Source: Algoriphagus sp. AGSA1 (lineage in GTDB: Bacteria; Bacteroidota; Bacteroidia; Cytophagales; Cyclobacteriaceae). From it: a stretch of DNA of 64,000 bases. The stretch is from contig NZ_JAJUWR010000018.1 in the NCBI RefSeq assembly GCF_021390545.1, forward strand, positions 1 to 64,000, written 5' to 3'. How positions within the stretch are numbered: position 1 is the first letter of the stretch; every line of letters begins with the position of its first letter. Of the stretch, positions 53,090 to 63,481 are shown in pieces. The position numbers and the translations under genes are program-made. Below the pieces are notes generated by a model. It had not been told where the DNA came from. It worked only from the letters and a program-made list of their open reading frames with translations, and made no database searches.

Positions 53090-55870
53090 CTATTTCACTG
53101 CAATTTCAAAAGTCTTTTCAAATGCCAAACCGTTTTTTGTCAATCCCTCGACTCTCAGATTCATACGTTTGAGAGCTTGGGGGATTTTCACTTTGAATGA
53201 GTAAATCCCTTTCTTGCTTTCAGCAGTTGCATCCCAATAGAGGGTTGGTTTGCTTTCTACTGGTTGGTTATTTTCAAAACTATTAGGGAAAGGAATTTCG
53301 CGGGAAAAACCGCGGACTCTAAACTTCTGGAATTCAGAATGGTTAAAAGCTGTTTGTTCAACTGGGGCAATTCTGTTGCCTTTTTTCGTGGTGATCATAA
53401 TCACCCCACCAAAACCTGCCATACCAAAGGAAGTAGAGTTAAAGGTGTAAACTTTAATCGATTCCAATTCAGCTGGAATGAAGGTGCCCATTAAGGTCTC
53501 AAAGGCTTCATCATTTAAGAATGGATACTGTGTTCCATCTATGATTACTAAAGGATTTGACGCATTGAGGCCGAAATTGTAGTTCCCAATGCTTTTTCCT
53601 CCGCGCTTAAATCCAAAGTATCCTGCCAGTGCTTCGGATGAAATAGTTTCCAACCTATCCCCACTTAGTTCCCTATCCGGCGTTCCATAGCCATAATTAC
53701 GCTCCTCCAAAGTCACCATCTTCGTATCCTCCTTTACAAACTCTTCCAGCAAGACAAAATCGCCGGTAAAGTCAAACTTCAATTCATCATTCTTTCTTTG
53801 AAAAGTCTGGTAGTTGAGCTTGGGATAAGACCCTTTGAAAGTTGGCTTGCTCTTTTCATTGATAGTGACCGATCCATAGTGCCTTTGCCTTGAATCCAAG
53901 GCGGCAATTGAAATCGTAGCAGTATCTGTGAAATACAGTCCCGTGACCCTGAAATATCCTGAGGAATCAGTGTTGACTATTCCATAATCAGCTAAATCAT
54001 CTCTGACGACAGTAATAGGATTGACCAATGGGTCACGCTTTTTATCTCTTGTAAACTGACCCTCTATTGTAATTCCAAACTCGATTTGATGATTGCCCAT
54101 AGCTAGTTTTTTTGGTGGTTCTTTTGCATCAAGCCATTCCATAGCATCCAAAATATTCACCTGTCCATCGAGAGTTGAGACCAAATCCGCATCTGTCAAG
54201 GAAACTGTAAACTGAGCGTCTGTCAATTCCTCCGTTTCATCTAAAAATGATAGCTGGAACTCCATTTCTTTATCGGAATCTCTGAAAAACAATGAGTCGG
54301 ACAAATTGATTGTCAACTCTCCGACAAGATCAGGGTTTACAATGGCGACAGTTTGGATACTCTCTTCTTTTTCCAAAACTGGAAGCGCTCTCAGAAAAAT
54401 ATCCCTGTTCGGAAAATTACGCATCCACTCAGTGTATGCTCTCAGGAAGTAGTCATCGGCTTTAAGTTCATTTGGCAAAATAAATCCCCCTGCAATTCTT
54501 CCTTCTTTGATGGGAAAAATTTCAGATTGAATGACTTTTGAGTCTTTATCCATCAAGTCAATATAAACCACTCTGCTGAGTGTATCGGACATAATACTAT
54601 TTTGATAGAGCATTTGCCCACCTAGCCACACCGTTTCCCCTGGATAATAGTAAGGCTTATTCGTATTGAAATAAGGCTTTTCCCGAAGGTTGTTCCAACG
54701 GGAAAATCTCATCTGGGAGCTATCAACTTCCGCCAGGTATCCGTATCCCTCTAAACTCTTTGCTGGCTCATAGTCATGTGGCAAAAATCTACCCATGCGT
54801 TGCCTCCCCATGTATCCGGACAAAATAACCTGCGATGGAACTACAGGAATCCCATTTCGATCAATATCGAAATATCCTAGAGGAGCAGAAACCCAGCTTA
54901 CTGGGTAGTAAAGATCTGTGTAATAGTCATTTAACCAGAATTTCTCAGGGTAATGGATTTCGGCTTTAAACGGCCATATAACTCTATAATTTCCATTTTC
55001 CAGGGGAATTCTTTGGATGGAATCGGCAAATACTCTTCTAATGGATTTGTCAACTTCCTCGGTAAATACATTTGTACGCACCCTAAAATGATCATCAGGT
55101 AGTACCTCGAAAATCTGGAAATTTTCTTCATGTACTTTAGCCAGTAAAACTGATTTTAACAAATGTCTAATAGACCCCATGTAGCTACTCACCTTATTAC
55201 TCTCTATTTTGGCAAGTTCAACAGTGTCTGCCAACTCTTGGGAGTCAAAAAACACAAATCCCACATAGCTGGAGCGATTGTGATAATAACGGTAATCCTT
55301 CAAATAATAAGTCACATCATACCCCAAGGCGTGGTTTACTATATGCAAAGGTTCCTGAGCAGTGGCACGTACATAATTAGGCCCATCCGCTTTGACAGTT
55401 TCAAAATCCAGTACCCAGGGGTTTTTAATGTCAAGTTGGGACGCAAAAGGATCATTCGGAAGAGCCAAAAAAACCTGCTTGAATCTCCGCAAATCCCGCT
55501 CCCACTTCTTGTCCCTACGGCTTTTTAGCTCCACCTCAGTGAGGACAGATTCCAAAGGCTTCAGTTTAAAATCGACTTTTGTAGAGCCAGAACTACCGAT
55601 ACTAAGTGTCTTCGTATCCGTCTCAAACCCTACATAGGAAGCAACCAACTCTACATTTCTGGGTAAACTCCCAGAAATGATAAAATTACCTTTATCATCC
55701 GTAGTGCTTCCCAGTGTTGTATTGTTGATGAAAACATTGGCAAAAGCCATAGGCTCACCGGTTTTTGCATTTTTGACCGTTCCGGAGATAGTCTGGGAAT
55801 TTGCCAGAAAAACTGATAGCATAGCTACACTAAAGAGCACGCACCGGATCGGTGATAAAAATGTAATCAT
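53090..55870 (-). CDS. Carboxypeptidase-regulatory and TonB-plug domain protein without a barrel
   Basis: This 926-residue exported protein has a signal peptide (about 1-25), a carboxypeptidase-regulatory-like domain (25-115, ISGTVKNAKTGEPMAFANVF), a long beta-rich middle with a macroglobulin-like stretch (about 400-530, KPYYYPGETVWLGGQMLY), and a TonB-plug-like domain at about 740-830 (NPLVIIDGTQ and FGGVIMITTKKGN). No barrel follows; instead a short Ig-like C-terminal part (KGIYSFKVKIPQALKRMNLR). Such proteins are common in Bacteroidota but unexplained. It is transcribed alone. Confidence 0.85.
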   Translation of the reverse strand: MITFLSPIRCVLFSVAMLSVFLANSQTISGTVKNAKTGEPMAFANVFINNTTLGSTTDDKGNFIISGSLPRNVELVASYVGFETDTKTLSIGSSGSTKVDFKLKPLESVLTEVELKSRRDKKWERDLRRFKQVFLALPNDPFASQLDIKNPWVLDFETVKADGPNYVRATAQEPLHIVNHALGYDVTYYLKDYRYYHNRSSYVGFVFFDSQELADTVELAKIESNKVSSYMGSIRHLLKSVLLAKVHEENFQIFEVLPDDHFRVRTNVFTEEVDKSIRRVFADSIQRIPLENGNYRVIWPFKAEIHYPEKFWLNDYYTDLYYPVSWVSAPLGYFDIDRNGIPVVPSQVILSGYMGRQRMGRFLPHDYEPAKSLEGYGYLAEVDSSQMRFSRWNNLREKPYFNTNKPYYYPGETVWLGGQMLYQNSIMSDTLSRVVYIDLMDKDSKVIQSEIFPIKEGRIAGGFILPNELKADDYFLRAYTEWMRNFPNRDIFLRALPVLEKEESIQTVAIVNPDLVGELTINLSDSLFFRDSDKEMEFQLSFLDETEELTDAQFTVSLTDADLVSTLDGQVNILDAMEWLDAKEPPKKLAMGNHQIEFGITIEGQFTRDKKRDPLVNPITVVRDDLADYGIVNTDSSGYFRVTGLYFTDTATISIAALDSRQRHYGSVTINEKSKPTFKGSYPKLNYQTFQRKNDELKFDFTGDFVLLEEFVKEDTKMVTLEERNYGYGTPDRELSGDRLETISSEALAGYFGFKRGGKSIGNYNFGLNASNPLVIIDGTQYPFLNDEAFETLMGTFIPAELESIKVYTFNSTSFGMAGFGGVIMITTKKGNRIAPVEQTAFNHSEFQKFRVRGFSREIPFPNSFENNQPVESKPTLYWDATAESKKGIYSFKVKIPQALKRMNLRVEGLTKNGLAFEKTFEIAVK

Positions 55871-56091
55871 TTGGCTTAGATTGGGTTTCGCCTCTTAAGA
55901 TAACAGTTTTGACGAAAAGGAACATGGACTTTATAGAATTAGGTGAAATACTCAGAACCCTTGTCAGGTAATGTTTGAAGAAGTAAACCCTAGCTAAGAG
56001 GCTGGAATTTCTCAAGTGCAGTCTATAAATCTTTGGACAATCATCTAAATGATCTTATTTTGTCTGATTATTTTAAGACAATTTCAAAAGG

Positions 56092-59000
56092 ATGCTGCTC
56101 AGTAAGCTGGAGATTAAGGGATTTAAGAGTTTTGGGGACAAAATGGTGATTAACTTCGACAAGGGGATCACCGGCGTCGTTGGGCCTAATGGCTGTGGAA
56201 AATCCAATGTAGTGGATGCGATCCGCTGGGTGCTAGGCGAGCAAAAAACCCGTTTGCTCCGCTCTGACAAGATGGAGAACGTGATTTTCAACGGTACCAA
56301 AAACCGTAAAGCATCCAACCTGGCTGAGGTATCCCTGACTTTTGAAAACACCAAAAACCTCCTTCCTACAGAATATACCTATGTCACGGTAACCAGGCGC
56401 TACTATAGATCTGGTGATAGCGAATACCAGATCAACGGCGTGACATGCCGACTGAAGGATATTGCCAATCTTTTCATGGACACGGGAATCAACTCGAATT
56501 CCTATGCCATCATCGAACTGAAAATGATCGATGAACTGCTGAATGATAAGAATAACTCACGTCGGGATTTATTTGAGGAAGCGGCAGGAATCTCAAAATT
56601 CAAAAACAGAAAGAAAGAGACGCTGAGAAAACTTCAGGATACGGACGATGATCTGGCCCGTGTGGAAGATGTGCTTTTTGAAATTGAAAAGAATCTAAAA
56701 AGCCTGGAAAAGCAGGCAAAACAGGCTTCCAAATATTTTGAAATCAAAAAAGATTACCGGGTAGCAAGTATCAACCTTGCCAAAAAAAGCATAGAGAAAT
56801 ACAGTAAGTCCTTAATAGATGCCAATCATAAAATTCAGGAAGAAGGCGACAAAAAATTACAACTTCAGACGAGAGTAGCAGATCAGGAGGCCTTGCTCAG
56901 CCAATTAAAAGCTGACTTGATCCAAAAAGAAAAGTTGCTTTCCAGCCGGCAGAAGGCGTTAAACGAACATGTAAATAAAATCCGCTCTTTCGAGTCTGAG
57001 AAGAAAATCAAAAATGAACGCCTGAGATTCTTGGAGGATCGGTCACAAAAACTCCGCGAACAGATCGATACTGACCGCAAGTCAAATGACCGTGCGGGAT
57101 TCAGCATACGCTCACTTCAGCAGGAAAAAGAGTCAGCCGAAAAAATGCTTGCAGAGAAGGAGATGATCGTATCTGAGCTGCGAGAGGCTTTTGAAAGCCA
57201 AAAGCAAATTCAGGCCGAAAAGCAACAGGCTCAAAAGACAATAAACCTAAATTTTGAAACATTAAAGGAAAAGGTATATCAACTAAGTAAGGATATAGAA
57301 ATCAAACAAATACAGCTCTCCACGCTGAAGCAGGAGCTGGAGCGTACATCCTCGGACGATTCCTCCCAGGAAGCAAGTTTAATGGACTTTGAGGAAAAGC
57401 TGATTGAGTTAAAATCAGAGTTGAACGAATCCACCAAAGGTTATGAAGACCTAAAAGCCAAGCAGGAGGATTTGGATCAGAAGATCGAGGAAACCAATCG
57501 GGTGATAGAGATGATCCGGGAGGAATTGACTCAATCTTCACGTAAGCTTGACTCCAAAACCAATGAATACAACCTCACCAAATCCTTGGTGGAGAATCTT
57601 GAGGGCTTTCCTGAAGCCATCAAGTTTCTGAAAAAAAATCCAAGTTGGGGAAAGGACGTGCCACTCCTCTCCGATCTGCTCACCACTTCGGAAAAATACA
57701 GGGTAACTATAGAAAATTACCTGGACAGCTACATGAACTATTATGTGGTAGATACCGAAGCCCAGGCGATTACGGCCATTCAGCTTTTGAGCGATTCCGC
57801 CAGAGGTAAGGCAAACTTCTTTGTGCTGGAGCATTTTGAGCGGTTTAAACCCAGTCAAAACAAGCTTTTTTCCAATGCCACAGCCGCCACGGAAATTATA
57901 GAATTTGACGTCAAGTACTCCCGTCTGATCAACTTTATCCTTGATAATGTCTATATAGTCCAGGGTGAACACAGGGACTTTCCGCAGGATAGTGAGGCCA
58001 TATTCATCAGTGAAAACGGCAAATACACCAAACGGAAATTCAGTTTATCAGGTGGCTCCGTGGGACTATTCGAGGGGAAAAGAATCGGTAGGGCCAAGAA
58101 TCTGGAAAAGCTGGATAAGGAAATCAAAGAACTGAATAAAAAAGTAAGCAGCACCAGAAATAACCTTGACAATAAGCTTTCGGAACTGATGAAGCTGAAA
58201 GAAATCAGCTACAAAAAGACCCTGGAAGAATGGCAGAATAAGATCAATGGTATCAACCAGGAGTTCGTGTCAGTACGGACCAAAAAGGAACAGCTGGCGG
58301 AATTGCTGAGCTCAAACGCCAATAAACGGGAGGATATTCTGGATAGAATAGCGTCTATTGAAGAGAGTTTGTCCGAGATTCAGCCGCAGCTATTTGAAGA
58401 GCGGGCGGAGTTTGAAGCCCTTCAGGATGAGCTGGAAGAACTGAACGAATCCTACGAGAAGGAATCTGCCTTGCTTACCGAAAAATCACAAGCCTTCAAC
58501 GCAGAGAACATTCTTTACCATCAGCACCTGAACCGGGTAAATAGTCTGGATCAGGAAATCGAATTCAAGCAATCTGCCTACGAAGGTTCTAAAGAAAGAA
58601 TAGAAAAATCCCAGAGTGAACTTTCGCAGTTGGACACGGAAGTCAAATCCCTGCTCGACAATAATGAGGTCAAGGATGATGAACTGATCGAGTTGTATGC
58701 TGAAAAAGAAGGAATAGAAAAGGGAGTTCAGGAAGCTGAAAAGGATTACTATGCCAGTCGGGGCGCAATAGACGAGACCGATCAGCAGATCAGGAGTCTC
58801 CAGAAGTCAAAGGAAAGTTTTGATCAGCTGATTCATGAACTGGAAAATGCCGTCAACGAGATCAAGCTCAAAATGACCGGCATGAAGGAAAGACTGAGCG
58901 TGGAATTCGAACTGGATCTGGATGAGCTGATGGAAGAAAATCCTGAAATAGACGAGGAATTCAGGGAATTTGCCGAGGAAAAACTTCGGGAGTTGGTAAG

Positions 59001-59631
59001 CAAGCAAAAGGAAAAGCTTGAAAAAATAGGCCCAATTAATCCGATGGCGATGGAAGCTTATGATGAAATCAAGACACGCTATGACTTTATCAGCAGCCAA
59101 AAAGAAGATCTCATCAAAGCCAAACAATCTCTGCTGACTACCATTCAAGAAATAGATCAGGTGGCGAAGGAGACGTTTTTGGATGCTTTTGCCAAGATAA
59201 AGGAGAATTTTGTAAAGGTATTCCGCTCACTCTTTACCGAACAGGATGACTGTGACCTGACTTTGGTAGATCCCGCAAATCCTCTGGAGTCTGCCATTGA
59301 GATCATGGCCAAGCCAAAAGGTAAGCGTCCCCTTACGATCAACCAGCTTTCGGGTGGTGAAAAGACGCTGACTGCCACTTCCCTGCTCTTTTCCATTTAT
59401 CTGTTGAAGCCAGCTCCGTTCTGTATTTTTGATGAGGTAGATGCCCCGCTTGACGATGCCAATATTGATAAGTTCAACCAGATCATCCAGCGATTTAGCG
59501 GCGAATCCCAGTTTATCATAGTCACACACAACAAGCGAACCATGGCCAGTACTGATATCATCTATGGGATTACCATGATTGAAGCAGGTGTGAGCCGGGT
59601 GGTTCCGGTAGATCTTAGGGAGCTGGTTTAG
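56092..59631 (+). CDS. smc: Chromosome segregation ATPase SMC
   Basis: This 1179-residue protein compacts and separates chromosomes. The N-terminal ATPase half has Walker A GPNGCGKSN (31-39) and a Q-loop; two long coiled coils (about 170-500 and 670-1020) flank the hinge domain (about 515-640, with PSWGKDVPLLSD and GKANFFVLEHF). The C-terminal half has the signature LSGGEKTLTA and Walker B FCIFDEVDAPLDD. Length is as expected. ScpA and ScpB genes are not adjacent. Confidence 0.96.
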   Translation: MLLSKLEIKGFKSFGDKMVINFDKGITGVVGPNGCGKSNVVDAIRWVLGEQKTRLLRSDKMENVIFNGTKNRKASNLAEVSLTFENTKNLLPTEYTYVTVTRRYYRSGDSEYQINGVTCRLKDIANLFMDTGINSNSYAIIELKMIDELLNDKNNSRRDLFEEAAGISKFKNRKKETLRKLQDTDDDLARVEDVLFEIEKNLKSLEKQAKQASKYFEIKKDYRVASINLAKKSIEKYSKSLIDANHKIQEEGDKKLQLQTRVADQEALLSQLKADLIQKEKLLSSRQKALNEHVNKIRSFESEKKIKNERLRFLEDRSQKLREQIDTDRKSNDRAGFSIRSLQQEKESAEKMLAEKEMIVSELREAFESQKQIQAEKQQAQKTINLNFETLKEKVYQLSKDIEIKQIQLSTLKQELERTSSDDSSQEASLMDFEEKLIELKSELNESTKGYEDLKAKQEDLDQKIEETNRVIEMIREELTQSSRKLDSKTNEYNLTKSLVENLEGFPEAIKFLKKNPSWGKDVPLLSDLLTTSEKYRVTIENYLDSYMNYYVVDTEAQAITAIQLLSDSARGKANFFVLEHFERFKPSQNKLFSNATAATEIIEFDVKYSRLINFILDNVYIVQGEHRDFPQDSEAIFISENGKYTKRKFSLSGGSVGLFEGKRIGRAKNLEKLDKEIKELNKKVSSTRNNLDNKLSELMKLKEISYKKTLEEWQNKINGINQEFVSVRTKKEQLAELLSSNANKREDILDRIASIEESLSEIQPQLFEERAEFEALQDELEELNESYEKESALLTEKSQAFNAENILYHQHLNRVNSLDQEIEFKQSAYEGSKERIEKSQSELSQLDTEVKSLLDNNEVKDDELIELYAEKEGIEKGVQEAEKDYYASRGAIDETDQQIRSLQKSKESFDQLIHELENAVNEIKLKMTGMKERLSVEFELDLDELMEENPEIDEEFREFAEEKLRELVSKQKEKLEKIGPINPMAMEAYDEIKTRYDFISSQKEDLIKAKQSLLTTIQEIDQVAKETFLDAFAKIKENFVKVFRSLFTEQDDCDLTLVDPANPLESAIEIMAKPKGKRPLTINQLSGGEKTLTATSLLFSIYLLKPAPFCIFDEVDAPLDDANIDKFNQIIQRFSGESQFIIVTHNKRTMASTDIIYGITMIEAGVSRVVPVDLRELV

Positions 59632-60001
59632 CCAGAGCCAGTGGTTATAATATTCCCTATCTGCTTGGCGATGCCTAAGCTGTAATGAGGATATTACGGA
59701 AGGAAAATTCAGTACATAGGTGAAAAATGGAATTGGAAAGTGTCTCGTTCTGTTGCTGAGTGTTTTATAAATCCCTGAATTTCCTTTCGCTTGACTGGGA
59801 ATTGTAAATGGGTATTTCTTTGGTCTCCAATAAGTTGAGATAGTACAAAAAGGCCTTCTACACAACTATGTGTGTAATCTTATATTTTGTCCCCATACTA
59901 TCTTATTACACTTCGATCGCACTGGATTTCCATCCAATATTTCCCTAAAACATTTGTATTTTTTATATATTTAGTTAATTTAAAATCTAATTTTCAAGCT
60001 A
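59632..60001. other. Intergenic region after smc
   Basis: 370 bases without a gene. The left half has no terminator-like hairpin with T-run; ACACAACTATGTGTGT (about 59858-59873) is a weak palindrome. The right end is AT-rich and leads into the hydrolase gene at 60002, presumably with its promoter. Confidence 0.45.
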
Positions 60002-60832
60002 ATGAAACTTTATACCGTAGCTGTTTTTCTCATCTTTATTTCGTTTTCACTGGAACAGGTACATGCCATTAATCCTGATCGGGAATATATCCTAACCCCG
60101 GATTCTGTGGGATGGAATTACGAGCAACTACTTATCAAAACCACCGATGGCTATCAACTGAACTCATGGATCTATGAAGCCAATAAGAAAAACGACAAAG
60201 ATACTGTCCTGATTTTGGCTTATCCTGATGCAGGTAATATGTCTTACTTTGTTTACCATTCCGCGGTTTTAGCCGATGCAGGCTTTACGGTGGTCACGTT
60301 TGATTATAGAGGTTTTGGGGAAAGTGATGATTTTGAAATTCAACGGGAATACCTGTATTACACGGAATTTGCTTTGGATTTAGAAGCAGTAGTGGATACT
60401 ATTTCCCTCAAATTCCAAAACAAAAAAATAGGAATCTTGGGAATGTCCATGGGAACTACAATCGCTTCAAGAGCCTATCCTCAAATTAAAAACCAGATTG
60501 ACTTTATAATCGGTGAAGGGTTTGTAACGGATACCTCTGCTATTGTGAATTATTACAAAGGCAAAGGTAAAAGTATTTTGCTGCCCGAAGATCCGGAACT
60601 ATACCTGGATTCCGTCCAGTCCATAGTCTGTCCAATGCTGATATTAACCGCATCAAACGATGAAGTCACTACGTCCAGCGCAGCGTTTAGCCTTCAAAAG
60701 ATGTTAGGCGCTACTTGTCATATCACTCTATATGAAGGGGAACATCTTGCTGGATTTCAGATAGATTATGAGAATAAAGGTTTTGGAGGTTGGTACATTG
60801 AGCAACTGGAAAAATTTTTGGAAAAAGCATAA
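60002..60832 (+). CDS. Exported alpha/beta hydrolase
   Basis: This 276-residue protein has a signal peptide (about 1-20, QVHA) and the serine-hydrolase fold: oxyanion region LAYPDAGNMSYFVYH, nucleophile elbow GMSMGT, the acid in LTASNDEVTT and the histidine in EGEHLAGFQ. It is an S9C/BAAT-like or cinnamoyl-esterase-like hydrolase. Substrate unknown. Confidence 0.85.
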   Translation: MKLYTVAVFLIFISFSLEQVHAINPDREYILTPDSVGWNYEQLLIKTTDGYQLNSWIYEANKKNDKDTVLILAYPDAGNMSYFVYHSAVLADAGFTVVTFDYRGFGESDDFEIQREYLYYTEFALDLEAVVDTISLKFQNKKIGILGMSMGTTIASRAYPQIKNQIDFIIGEGFVTDTSAIVNYYKGKGKSILLPEDPELYLDSVQSIVCPMLILTASNDEVTTSSAAFSLQKMLGATCHITLYEGEHLAGFQIDYENKGFGGWYIEQLEKFLEKA

Positions 60833-60924
60833 GTGATAGATTGAGGTATGGAGCATGGTGCCACCTGCAAATCCGTCTAGACTTTAGCCCTTTTACTAAT
60901 AACTTATAGACTTACAAACTACTG

Positions 60925-62010
60925 ATGATCATGAAATACATTTGCCTGTCATTACCGCTTTTTGCAGTATTCCTATTCACCAACTGCGGTAGTAATAGCA
61001 ATGTTGATTTCCATGAAATTCCCAATACCATAGAAATCCATAAAAGCGGATTAGTGGGTGATGCTACAACTTTCCAATTTGAGCCTATTGATACCATTCA
61101 ACTTGATGCTCCAGGAAACCCTGCAATCACCTCCGTCCAGGATATATCTTTTGGGAAGGATTTTTTCCTGATTGTGGATGTAAAACAAGGCTTGTTGAAG
61201 TTTGACAACCAAGGGAATTTTCTACAAAAGATAGGCGCTAAGGGAGAGGGGCCGGATGAGTACGATGTGACCCCTGCTATTTATCTGGATGAGAAGGAAA
61301 AAGTATTCCTTGTAGCAGATTGGGGAAAAATGCTGGTGATTGCCTATAATCTACAGGGTGATATTATTGGCACCAGTAAGAAACTGCCAGGTAGACCGGT
61401 TTCATTTTATTTTGAGCAAGATGAACTTCTTGTGATTCAAGAAGGCACCTCATCAGATAGGGCAAATCAACAAACGGTACTAGTAAGTTCTATAAACCCA
61501 CAGACGCTAGAGCATAAAGGACTGGAAACTCCATTGTATAGCTTTGTTTCCCCATTAAATAGGATACATAGCTTTCTAAGACCGTTTGGGAATTTCAAAG
61601 AAGGAAGTCTATTTTATTTCCCCCGTGAACGTTTTGAAGGTTTGACAGAACACCAGGATACGATTTACAGAAAATCGCAAGATGCTCTTGTTCCGGAATA
61701 CCTCCTTCAATTCAAGGGATTCAATGTGGCGGATACCCTTCATTTATCCTACATGGAGATAGTTGATGACCATGCTTCTATTCTCTTTAGGTACAAAAAG
61801 AAGCCCTACATTATAGTACTGGACTTGGCAAATAATATCCCAATATCTTACCAGAACCAACTTTTTTCAAAGGAGCTTGTTCGGATAGATTATGAGGGTT
61901 TTCCTAAACATCTAAAGGAGAATGCTTATTATTCCATTATCCGGGATGAGGAAAGCGTCGAAGAGAAAAATCCCTCAATTGTATTTTCTAAGCTTACTGA
62001 ACCTAATTAA
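60925..62010 (+). CDS. 6-bladed beta-propeller lipoprotein
   Basis: This 361-residue lipoprotein has lipobox FLFTNC and a family of repeated blades: QDISFGKDFFLIVDVKQGLL, FDNQGNFLQKIGAKGEGPDE and the later blades. It belongs to the 6-bladed beta-propeller (PF17170-like) proteins abundant in gut and marine Bacteroidota. They are outer-membrane surface or periplasmic binding proteins of unknown ligand. Start may also be ATG at 60931. Confidence 0.88.
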   Translation: MIMKYICLSLPLFAVFLFTNCGSNSNVDFHEIPNTIEIHKSGLVGDATTFQFEPIDTIQLDAPGNPAITSVQDISFGKDFFLIVDVKQGLLKFDNQGNFLQKIGAKGEGPDEYDVTPAIYLDEKEKVFLVADWGKMLVIAYNLQGDIIGTSKKLPGRPVSFYFEQDELLVIQEGTSSDRANQQTVLVSSINPQTLEHKGLETPLYSFVSPLNRIHSFLRPFGNFKEGSLFYFPRERFEGLTEHQDTIYRKSQDALVPEYLLQFKGFNVADTLHLSYMEIVDDHASILFRYKKKPYIIVLDLANNIPISYQNQLFSKELVRIDYEGFPKHLKENAYYSIIRDEESVEEKNPSIVFSKLTEPN

Positions 62011-62151
62011 CTACAGTAAATTGCCTGTTTATTAAGCTGATTGGCGAAAAAAATAGCCTTGTATATTCCTCAATCTATTTTCTATTTTGTCCAATAACCG
62101 GAAATCACGGCAGTATTGAGCGTAAGAATTGAGGAAAAACATATCAATTGA

Positions 62152-63225
62152 ATGAAGAACCCAGACCTATTTCACCACGAATTGGCGAGTAAAGCTGAAA
62201 ACCTTGGACATCTTCCTGGGGAATGGTTAGAAAAGATATATAATGAAAAATGGTTTAAGCTTTTTGTGCCAAAAGACTTGGGAGGGCTAGGCTGTACACT
62301 GCCCGAAGCCTTGAAAATTGAAGAAAAACTGGCAAAGCTGGACGGGAGCTTGGGCTGGACGGTGACGTTATGTGCAGGTGCAGCCTGGTTTGTAGGTTTT
62401 ATGGAAGAATCTCTTCGAAATGATATTTTCCCTGACACAAAACTTTGCCTGGCAGGAAGTGGGTTTGTAGGAGGAAAAGCTAATTTGGTCGGAAACAAAT
62501 ACAGCATTTCTGGTAGTTGGACTTATGCGTCAGGGGCTTTGCATGCGACACATCTCACTGCCAACTGTGAGATTTTTGAAGAGGGAAATGCAGTATTGGA
62601 TAAGAAGGGCGAGCAGGTGGTCAAAGCTTTTTTGCTGGATCGAAACGATGTGGAAATACTTGATGGCTGGAATTACATGGGTATGATAGCCACAGGTAGC
62701 CATGCCTTTAGCTGTGAAAATCTAGAAGCACCAATAAACCGTTGCTTTGAAATTCTTCCCGAAAAAGCCCTATTGACTGACTCCGTTTACCAATACCCAT
62801 TTCTGCAATTTGCCGAAGTTACGCTGGCGGCTAATATCTTGGGCATCTCCCTTCATATGAAGGAGTTGATTGAACAATCCTTCTGGAGAAGACATGAGTA
62901 CAGAGAATATGATAAAAAGCATCTCAAATACTTCCGTAAACTTCTTAGTAAGCAGGAGGAAAAATTGAAAGAAGTACGGCATGAGTTTTATCATCAAGTC
63001 AATGCTTCGTGGGATGAACTGGAAAAGAATGGAGTAATATCAGATTCAAGACTGGAAAAAGTCAGCAGAATAAGCCGAAAACTAACCCAAAAGTGCAGAG
63101 CGATTAATAGTAAGCTATATCCTTTTGCCGGATTGGAAGCTGCGAAAACCCATACAGAACTCAACCGGGTTTGGCGGGATTTTAACACGGTGAGTCAGCA
63201 TGCGCTGTTGATATTTCCTTTTTAG
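62152..63225 (+). CDS. Acyl-CoA-dehydrogenase-like flavoprotein
   Basis: This 357-residue protein has the acyl-CoA-dehydrogenase layout: N-terminal helical domain with FVPKDLGGLGC and LDGSLGWTVTLCAG, a middle beta domain GNKYSISGSWTYASGALHAT, and a C-terminal helical domain. It lacks the catalytic glutamate region in a form I can place and is shorter than typical enzymes, resembling the HpaB/HsaA-type flavin-monooxygenase branch. Substrate unknown; catalytic status uncertain. Confidence 0.75.
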   Translation: MKNPDLFHHELASKAENLGHLPGEWLEKIYNEKWFKLFVPKDLGGLGCTLPEALKIEEKLAKLDGSLGWTVTLCAGAAWFVGFMEESLRNDIFPDTKLCLAGSGFVGGKANLVGNKYSISGSWTYASGALHATHLTANCEIFEEGNAVLDKKGEQVVKAFLLDRNDVEILDGWNYMGMIATGSHAFSCENLEAPINRCFEILPEKALLTDSVYQYPFLQFAEVTLAANILGISLHMKELIEQSFWRRHEYREYDKKHLKYFRKLLSKQEEKLKEVRHEFYHQVNASWDELEKNGVISDSRLEKVSRISRKLTQKCRAINSKLYPFAGLEAAKTHTELNRVWRDFNTVSQHALLIFPF

Positions 63226-63239
63226 GTCATAGTATCAGT

Positions 63240-63345
63240 TTTACCCGCAGATTTTTCGCAGATCAATTTCGCAGACTTTCGCTGATCCCAAATTCCGAAC
63301 AACTTAACCCAAGTAAAATCTGCGTTTATCAGCGGATTTTTCAGC
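63240..63345. repeat. CGCAGATTT-type intergenic repeat
   Basis: CCGCAGATTTTTCGCAGATC, then AATTTCGCAGACTTTCGCTG and, after about 35 bases, AAATCTGCGTTTATCAGCGG form tandem and inverted CGCAGAT words. The same type of spacer repeat is known from other Bacteroidota. It could form a hairpin after the preceding gene. Confidence 0.5.
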
Positions 63346-63481
63346 GCAAACCTAAAGGACGGCAGTCAGGTCTGTGGGAAATATCTTTTTACAATAATAT
63401 CCAGCAATTGCCTACTATTCTATTCTTTCCTTACATTAGACCGCTCATAAATTAACTTTTCTTAGCGCTTTCTATTATTCC

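Noticed and set aside
57302..58172. Minus-strand frames opposite smc
   Set aside because: They are shadows of a well supported 1179-residue gene.
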